NCBI GenBank assembly: GCA_002500665.1
Contig: DLRY01000061.1
Location: forward strand, 1-41,706
Source: Opitutia bacterium UBA7876
GTDB lineage: Bacteria > Verrucomicrobiota > Verrucomicrobiia > Opitutales > Seribacteraceae
Direction of reading: 5' to 3'
DNA: 41,706 nucleotides
Part shown: one piece after another, positions 36,450 to 41,706 of the stretch
Position numbering within the stretch: the stretch's first letter is position 1
Layout of the letters: each line of letters opens with the position of its first letter
Position numbers and translations under genes: made by a program
Notes under the pieces: generated by a model
The model's database searches: none
Told to the model about the DNA's origin: nothing
What the model saw: the letters and a program-made list of their open reading frames with translations, nothing else

Positions 36450-37052
36450 CTAGCTTTCCTCAGCGATGAAGAACTTCCAGTATTTGGCAAGGTATACGAT
36501 TCCTGAGAAGACCGTGAGGAGAGTAGCCGCAATCAAGGTAAGTTGTCCTCCCCAGAGCAGGATATCGATGACTTGGGTCTGCAACTCGCTTGAGAAAAAA
36601 CCTTGACCATCGGATTGAAAGGCAATTTTCGCTAGGTAGATGGAAATGCAGGTAAGCTGGATGACCGTTTTAAGTTTACCCATTTTTTCGGCTGCGAGGG
36701 TTTTGCCTTTCCCGGCAGCGACCAAACGCAGTCCTGTTATAAGAAATTCTCTGGAAAGAATTAGCAATACGGGGAAAAGGGCCCATTTTTCGAGTTCGCC
36801 GAGCGCCAACAGGCTTACGAACATGCCCAAGGTCAAAACCTTGTCGGAGAGCGCGTCCATGAACTTCCCGAATTCGGAGACTTGTCCGAATTTTCGGGCT
36901 AGCCAGCCATCGAGCCAATCCGTTAGGGCCGCGAACAGGAAGACCAGGAGGGCTGTGGTCTTCATCCACTTGATCGAGGGATCATAGAGGAGTCCGATGA
37001 CCACTAGCATAAGAGGTATTCTCGAAAGCGTCAGCAGATTAGGTAGGTTCAT
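36450..37052 (-). CDS. pgsA: CDP-diacylglycerol--glycerol-3-phosphate 3-phosphatidyltransferase
   Basis: PgsA forms phosphatidylglycerophosphate from CDP-diacylglycerol and glycerol-3-phosphate at the inner membrane. The 200-aa protein contains the CDP-alcohol phosphotransferase signature, DWLDGWLARKFGQVSEFGKF followed by MDALSDK, and begins NLPNLLTLSRIPLMLV. The other helices are standard. It is directly upstream of pgpA and diverges from coaD across about 100 bases. Confidence 0.95.
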   Translation of the reverse strand: MNLPNLLTLSRIPLMLVVIGLLYDPSIKWMKTTALLVFLFAALTDWLDGWLARKFGQVSEFGKFMDALSDKVLTLGMFVSLLALGELEKWALFPVLLILSREFLITGLRLVAAGKGKTLAAEKMGKLKTVIQLTCISIYLAKIAFQSDGQGFFSSELQTQVIDILLWGGQLTLIAATLLTVFSGIVYLAKYWKFFIAEES

Positions 37053-37155
37053 TGGATGACCAATGCATTAGACATGAACCATCCAGTTGGCAATCACAAG
37101 GCATTCCTCCTTGAGGATGGACTTCCCCTTTTTGTTTCATATGGTGGACGGGGAT

Positions 37156-37650
37156 ATGAAAACCGCTTTGTATCCCGGCACCTTTGATCCAGTGACAAAT
37201 GGCCACTTGGACGTACTGTCGAGGGCAACGCGTCTATTCGAACGCGTCATCGTTGCGGTCTCGGATGAAAATTCATCCAAGAGAACAGCCTTTGATACGC
37301 CGACTCGTGTTTCCTTGGTCGAAGAGAATCTCGGCCCGTTTTCCAATGCCTCCGTGGAAGCCTTCGACGGTCTTCTCGTGGATTACGCCAGGAAAAGGGG
37401 AGCCACCGTACTGGTTCGTGGATTGAGGGCAGTTTCTGACTTTGAATACGAATTTCAAATGGCCCAGATGAACAGGCACCTGGATCCTGAGCTGGAAACG
37501 ATATTTCTAATGCCGAACGAAAAGTACTTTTATACCAGTTCCCAGCTGATCAAACAGGTTCACCTTTACGGCAACCGTGAGACGGACGACTTGGTTCCGC
37601 CCAATGTTCTGGAAGCCCTTCGAGGGTTGTCTCGACGCGAAAACAACTGA
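37156..37650 (+). CDS. coaD: Phosphopantetheine adenylyltransferase
   Basis: CoaD adenylates 4'-phosphopantetheine in coenzyme A synthesis. The 164-aa protein starts MKTALYPGTFDPVTNGHLDV, with the HxGH-like nucleotide motif TNGH, and has VLVRGLRAVSDFEYEFQMA and the downstream EKYFYTSSQLIKQ block. ATG 37156, following a GGGG stretch, fits the family; upstream in-frame ATGs add an unrelated N-terminus. The MFS gene begins 17 bases after it. Confidence 0.96.
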   Translation: MKTALYPGTFDPVTNGHLDVLSRATRLFERVIVAVSDENSSKRTAFDTPTRVSLVEENLGPFSNASVEAFDGLLVDYARKRGATVLVRGLRAVSDFEYEFQMAQMNRHLDPELETIFLMPNEKYFYTSSQLIKQVHLYGNRETDDLVPPNVLEALRGLSRRENN

Positions 37651-37667
37651 GAATAAGGACAAACTCC

Positions 37668-39023
37668 ATGAGTGAAGAGGAGAAGGCCTCCGCGAGGAGG
37701 AAGAGGAGCACTTTCGGGGTGGTCTTTCTTACCATCTTCATGGATATGGTTGGGTTTTCCGTGATTTTTCCGCTTTTCCCCGCCATGCTGGATCATTACC
37801 TGCAGGCTCAGGAAACAGCAGGTGGAGGAGTTCTCACGGCTTTCGTTGATAGCGTTGAAGGAACTTCTAGAGAGATGGGAGAATATGATAACAAATCATT
37901 TCGGATCGAGACCGTAATATTTGGGGGGATACTCGGTTCACTCTATGCTATCCTCCAGTTTTTCTTTGCTCCGATATGGGGTAGGCTTTCGGATAAGTTC
38001 GGTCGCAAGCCCATCTTGTTCCTCACGCTCGGAGGAACATGTTTGGGCTATTTATTTTGGGTCTTTTCGGGTAGTTTCTGGGTTCTTGTTCTTTCCCGTG
38101 TTCTGGGAGGAGTTTTCAGTGGCAACATTTCAGTGGCTACCGCATCAATCGCCGACGTTACTTCGCGTGAATCTCGTTCCAAGGGAATGGCTTTCGTCGG
38201 TGTGGCTTTTGGGTTGGGCTTTATTTTGGGCCCCGCCTTGGGTAGTTGGGCCTCAAATTACGACTTGTCGACGAATGTGGGTGGTGTTTTTGAACTGAAC
38301 AAGTTTTCTCTTGCGGCCATTCTCAGTTTTGGTCTTGCCTTGTTCAACTGGATTTGGCTTGCACTTCGCTTTCCCGAGACTTTGCCCCCCGAAAAAAGAA
38401 ATGAGGCCGCGGGCTCCAGGCCTGCGATCTTTCAATTTGGAAAAGTCTCGAACTTTGCCGTTCGAAAAACCTGCCTTTCCTATTTGTTTTACATGATTTC
38501 ATTCAGCGGGATGGAATTCACCCTGACCTTCCTTGCCTTCGAGAGGTTCTCCTACCTGCCGAGCGAGATGTGGAAGCTATTTTTGCTTATCGGGGTTACC
38601 TTAATCTTGGCCCAAGGGTTTTTCGTACGCAGGTTCGTCGGACCTCTGGGAGAAAAGAGGCTGGCATTGGCGGGCATGTTCATCGGGGCCTTTGCTTTTG
38701 CCATGGTCGCCACCGTCCATGGAGAATTCTTGTTTTACCTCGCCCTCTTTTTAATGTCCACGGGAGTGGCTTTCATCAGCCCCACTCTGACCGCTTTGAC
38801 TTCCCTTCATTCCGAGGAGAGTGATCAGGGGTTTAATCTTGGAGTCTTCCGCTCCTCCGGTTCCATGGCTCGCGCCTGCGGGCCCTTGCTGGCCGGTCTG
38901 ATCTATTTCAAGTACGGTTCTTCGTTTGCCTACATGCTTGGGGCTATCTTTCTCATGATACCGATTTTTATTCTTTTGAAAATCCCACAGCCAAAGTTCG
39001 ATGAGCGTGAAAAAAACGCATAG
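37668..39023 (+). CDS. MFS transporter, TetA-like drug/metabolite efflux type
   Basis: This is an integral membrane protein of 451 aa with about 12 hydrophobic helices and the MFS loop motif GRLSDKFGRKP near residue 104. The N-terminus FLTIFMDMVGFSVIFPLFP and the VLGGVFSGNISVATASIADV segment resemble the tetracycline/multidrug-efflux group. The loop between helices 1 and 2 (about residues 45-82) is longer than usual. The substrate cannot be inferred. Confidence 0.88.
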   Translation: MSEEEKASARRKRSTFGVVFLTIFMDMVGFSVIFPLFPAMLDHYLQAQETAGGGVLTAFVDSVEGTSREMGEYDNKSFRIETVIFGGILGSLYAILQFFFAPIWGRLSDKFGRKPILFLTLGGTCLGYLFWVFSGSFWVLVLSRVLGGVFSGNISVATASIADVTSRESRSKGMAFVGVAFGLGFILGPALGSWASNYDLSTNVGGVFELNKFSLAAILSFGLALFNWIWLALRFPETLPPEKRNEAAGSRPAIFQFGKVSNFAVRKTCLSYLFYMISFSGMEFTLTFLAFERFSYLPSEMWKLFLLIGVTLILAQGFFVRRFVGPLGEKRLALAGMFIGAFAFAMVATVHGEFLFYLALFLMSTGVAFISPTLTALTSLHSEESDQGFNLGVFRSSGSMARACGPLLAGLIYFKYGSSFAYMLGAIFLMIPIFILLKIPQPKFDEREKNA

Positions 39024-39125
39024 TCGCCGCGTCCTTTTATCTCGCTTTTATCGTTCCACCTCCTAGTATGATGAATTTTGTACGCATCGGAATTTTAATC
39101 GCTCAACACTGCCTAACCAAACTGA

Positions 39126-41012
39126 ATGAATGCTGAAATCATCGATCGATTGATCGAGCAGGATCCTACTCTTGAGTCTTCACGTGCCGCTCTTGAAGCC
39201 ATGAAGGAAGGCACTTTTTGCATCCATCGAAGCTGGGGCTTCGGCAAAATCTCAGGGTATGATTCGGAAAGAGCCATGATTCTGGTGGACTTTGAGAGCG
39301 AAGACCGAACAAACCATCCTATGGATCCCGTTTTTTGCTTGGGGAAGCTGGAAGTTCTTGACCCTTCCCATATTCTTGCCCGGCACAGGGAAAACCCAGA
39401 TGAAATCGAGAAGATGGCCAAGAAGGAACCCGTTGATCTCATCATTGAGATTCTCACGATCTGTGAGGACGGTTGCGCCTCGACCCGAGAGATCGAAAGA
39501 ACGCTGGGTTTTCTGTTGGGCCCAGTGAGGGGGAAGAAATGGTGGACTGCGACCAAGAAGCTATTGATCAAGGATCCCCGAGTGGCCGTTCCGAATAAGA
39601 AGACCGAGCCATATGTGCTCCGAGACGAGCCCGTCAAACCCGAGCAGGAGGTTCTGCAGGATTTCTTCGACGAGAAGAGGTCGAAGGAGAAAATAGCCTT
39701 GGCCGAGAAACTCTTTGATCTTGCCACCGAGAAGGAAGACTTGCAAGCCGATCTCCCTCGCGTTCTTGAGGAGCTGACCAACGCGATCATGGAAGCCCGA
39801 AACCTCAGTCAGGCGGATCGTCTTTACGGGATCTGGGTTAGGAATAACCTTGCCCGCGACGTTGAGGAGGACGTGGAGAAACTCGAGCCGACCTCAGCCT
39901 CTATCCTAAGCGATTGCGAAGACGATCTTCCCGGGTTGGCCGACTTGATGCCCACTAAGTTTCACTCCCGTTTTCTTGATCTGGTTACCCGGGTTTATCC
40001 CGACGACTGGAAGAAGATCGTGGTTCGTTTGCTTCAGGATACCTCCCTGAAGTTTTCCGGTGAATGCGCCCATTTCCTAATCGACCGAGACGAATCCGCT
40101 CTTCTCAAGAAATCTCTCCACAACTGGCTTGACGAGCAAACCTTGAAGGCTCCCGTTCTGCTATGGATTCTGAAATTTCGGGAATTGGCTAAGTTCAAGG
40201 ACTTGCTTGGCGGCTTGATTGGTCCCCGCCTGCTTACAGCAGTCTTTTCCGCCATTGACTACGAGTCCCTTCAAAACGTAACCACTCGTCGTATCCCATT
40301 GGCCGAAATTCTTTCTGATGACAAGGAACTGCTTCCCGAGATTCTTGACAAGGGAACCGAGGAAAATGCCAAGGACCTAGCCCAGGCCCTCCTATTGAAT
40401 CCAGGCTTCGAGGACTTGAGCAAGCGCTCCCTTTTGGCCCGATTCATCAAGAGATATCCTGAAATCCAGTCTATGGTGGATGGGGAGGATGATTGGTCTT
40501 CCTCGGAAAATAGCTCTGCCGTAACGGATGATACCCTCATTGTGTCTCAGTCGAGCTATGATCTAAAAATAGCGGACTTGGAGGAATTGACCAAGGAGAA
40601 GATACCCGCCAACTCCCTCGCCATCGAGGCGGCTCGAGAACTCGGAGATCTCCGAGAAAACGCCGAATACCAGTCGGCCAAGGACGAACAAAAATTGTTG
40701 CTGGCCCGTCAGTCCGAGCTTCAGGGTGATATCATGCGGGCCAAGCCCACCGACTTCAACGATGCTCCCTCGGATTCCGTTGGAATTGGCTCCGTCGTTT
40801 CCCTCATTGATCAAGCAAACGGAGAATCCCAGAAATACATCGTCCTTGGGGCATGGGACAGTGATCCTGACAATGACGTTCTTTCCTATCTCACTCCGCT
40901 TGGTCAGAAACTGCTGACCAAGAAAATCGGAGAGATCGTAGAGACTGAAGTCGAGGGGAACGTCCAAAGCTGGAAGATCGAGGGTCTTTCCCGCTGGGTA
41001 GACGGCAAATAA
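39126..41012 (+). CDS. greA: Long GreA-type transcription elongation factor (PVC type)
   Basis: Only the last ~160 of 628 residues match GreA/GreB. The coiled-coil tip ELGDLRENAEYQSAKDEQ has the acidic pair D508/E511 that reaches the RNA polymerase active site for transcript cleavage. The FKBP-like domain SVGIGSVVSLIDQANGESQK with PLGQKLL follows. The preceding ~460 residues, helical and charged, are like the N-terminal extension of long chlamydial GreA proteins; its function is unknown. It could dock on another protein. The ATG at 39126 follows 102 non-coding bases, and no short GreA is present in the window. Confidence 0.88.
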   Translation: MNAEIIDRLIEQDPTLESSRAALEAMKEGTFCIHRSWGFGKISGYDSERAMILVDFESEDRTNHPMDPVFCLGKLEVLDPSHILARHRENPDEIEKMAKKEPVDLIIEILTICEDGCASTREIERTLGFLLGPVRGKKWWTATKKLLIKDPRVAVPNKKTEPYVLRDEPVKPEQEVLQDFFDEKRSKEKIALAEKLFDLATEKEDLQADLPRVLEELTNAIMEARNLSQADRLYGIWVRNNLARDVEEDVEKLEPTSASILSDCEDDLPGLADLMPTKFHSRFLDLVTRVYPDDWKKIVVRLLQDTSLKFSGECAHFLIDRDESALLKKSLHNWLDEQTLKAPVLLWILKFRELAKFKDLLGGLIGPRLLTAVFSAIDYESLQNVTTRRIPLAEILSDDKELLPEILDKGTEENAKDLAQALLLNPGFEDLSKRSLLARFIKRYPEIQSMVDGEDDWSSSENSSAVTDDTLIVSQSSYDLKIADLEELTKEKIPANSLAIEAARELGDLRENAEYQSAKDEQKLLLARQSELQGDIMRAKPTDFNDAPSDSVGIGSVVSLIDQANGESQKYIVLGAWDSDPDNDVLSYLTPLGQKLLTKKIGEIVETEVEGNVQSWKIEGLSRWVDGK

Positions 41013-41109
41013 TCCTGCCTTTTCCTGCTTCCTTAGGGCGGCGGAGCCAATCGTTGTAAATGGAATTGCAACCTGCTCCTTCTTTCTTGCATTCTATTTT
41101 GCCAGGCAG

Positions 41110-41706
41110 ATGAGAATTACCGAAATCCTACAGATTCTTTCGGACAGTACCCGTTTGAGGATGCTAAGGCTGCTCGAGCAAGAGGAACTCTCGGTTGCCG
41201 AGCTTCAGGAAATTCTTGAGATGGGACAGTCTCGGATCTCGTCTCATCTCGCCTTACTCAGGCGACACGGAATGGTAAGCGACCGCAAGGAAGGAAAAAA
41301 AACTTTTTACGTTCTTAACCTCGGAGTCACCCGTCGGATGAAACTGGTTCGCCTTGCTTTGGCGGAGGAGTCGGAGGAGGACTTCTGGAAATCAGACCTT
41401 TCCGCCTTATCCAGGATCGTTGATCGCCGGCGCAGGGCGAGCGAGCGTTACTTTGACGAGGTGGCGGAACGGTTGGGCAAGCACTACGTACCCGGGCGTT
41501 CCTGGAGTGCAATCGGACATTTCCTCCTCAGGTTAGTCCCCAAGATAACGATCGCCGACCTTGGGGCTGGAGAGGGCATGATTTCACAGTTGCTCGCGGA
41601 GCGGGCAAAAAAGGTCTATTGCATAGATAGTTCCAAGAGCATGGTTCGCGTTGGCAAGGAACTGGCCCATAGGCACAGCCTATCGAACCTGATTTACAAG
41701 CAGGGT
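41110..41706 (+). CDS. ArsR-type HTH regulator fused to a SAM methyltransferase (cut by right edge)
   Basis: The frame is open from ATG 41110 to the last base, giving 199 codons. Residues ~1-85 form an ArsR winged helix (LSDSTRLRMLRLLEQEELSV, then QSRISSHLALLRRHGMVSDR). A linker follows, then a class-I methyltransferase starting with ITIADLGAGEGMISQLLAE near 160, whose glycine-rich loop binds SAM. This architecture is widespread and often linked to methionine or SAM-cycle genes, but the neighbour on the right is outside the window. The metal-binding cysteines of metal-sensing ArsR proteins are not seen. Confidence 0.85.
   Translation, partial: MRITEILQILSDSTRLRMLRLLEQEELSVAELQEILEMGQSRISSHLALLRRHGMVSDRKEGKKTFYVLNLGVTRRMKLVRLALAEESEEDFWKSDLSALSRIVDRRRRASERYFDEVAERLGKHYVPGRSWSAIGHFLLRLVPKITIADLGAGEGMISQLLAERAKKVYCIDSSKSMVRVGKELAHRHSLSNLIYKQG

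Overview
The window looks like a chromosomal segment of a bacterium in the PVC superphylum, most likely Verrucomicrobiota of the Opitutae/Puniceicoccales type. This assignment is inferred from gene content and was not computed. The pointers are a very long GreA-type factor (628 aa, a design known from chlamydiae and relatives), secreted DUF1080 and PQQ-repeat proteins, and an aromatic 'GWxY/GWxW' surface module that I associate with Opitutae. An McsA-McsB-ClpC set outside the Firmicutes and moderately high GC with G/C-rich third positions also fit. I see no tRNA, rRNA, CRISPR array, insertion sequence, integrase or replication origin.

Layout. (1) 1-3514, minus strand: a SNF2-family helicase cut by the left edge, preceded by glycogen synthase glgA. 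(2) 3825-14031, plus strand: an almost gap-free series of eleven genes, phoH, a 7TM-HD phosphohydrolase, ybeY, a DUF502 membrane protein, recO, yjbQ, a LysM lipoprotein, a cysteine desulfurase, recF, a TauE/SafE permease and ruvC. It mixes RNA maturation, nucleotide signalling, recombination and sulfur metabolism. (3) 14028-21972, accessory-looking: strands alternate and most products are exported or membrane proteins. It holds a YceI-like protein, a lipoprotein-like membrane protein ending in a TIR domain, a DUF1080 protein, a small membrane protein, a PQQ-repeat protein, a 124-codon orphan and a 721-aa multidomain surface protein. (4) 22026-41706, housekeeping: queA; acs and a class-IV aminotransferase; mcsA-mcsB-clpC-ndk; pyrF-ispD-ispF with ispE divergent; ptsI convergent with ptsH; pgsA-pgpA; coaD; an MFS transporter; the long GreA factor; and an ArsR-methyltransferase fusion cut by the right edge.

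How the parts work together. McsA/McsB/ClpC would form an arginine-phosphorylation-directed unfoldase system, but no CtsR repressor is present. IspD, IspE and IspF are three consecutive enzymes of the MEP isoprenoid pathway. PtsI and HPr are the general phosphotransferase proteins, and HPr keeps the regulatory serine. PgsA and PgpA make phosphatidylglycerol. RecO, RecF and RuvC are recombination proteins within one transcription unit.

The best candidates for something undescribed are in region 3. The TIR protein at 14921-16684 has a receptor-like layout: export signal or lipobox, proline-rich extracytoplasmic segment, predicted beta-rich domain, one membrane helix with a strongly basic inner flank, then a cytoplasmic TIR domain with the usual catalytic-position glutamate. 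The 721-aa protein joins a perfect EF-hand loop, aromatic W/Y repeats and a YHYH-like C-terminal region, and part of its 3' end is repeated downstream in another frame. Three tail-to-tail gene pairs here share overlapping stop codons (CTAG, CTAG, TTAG).
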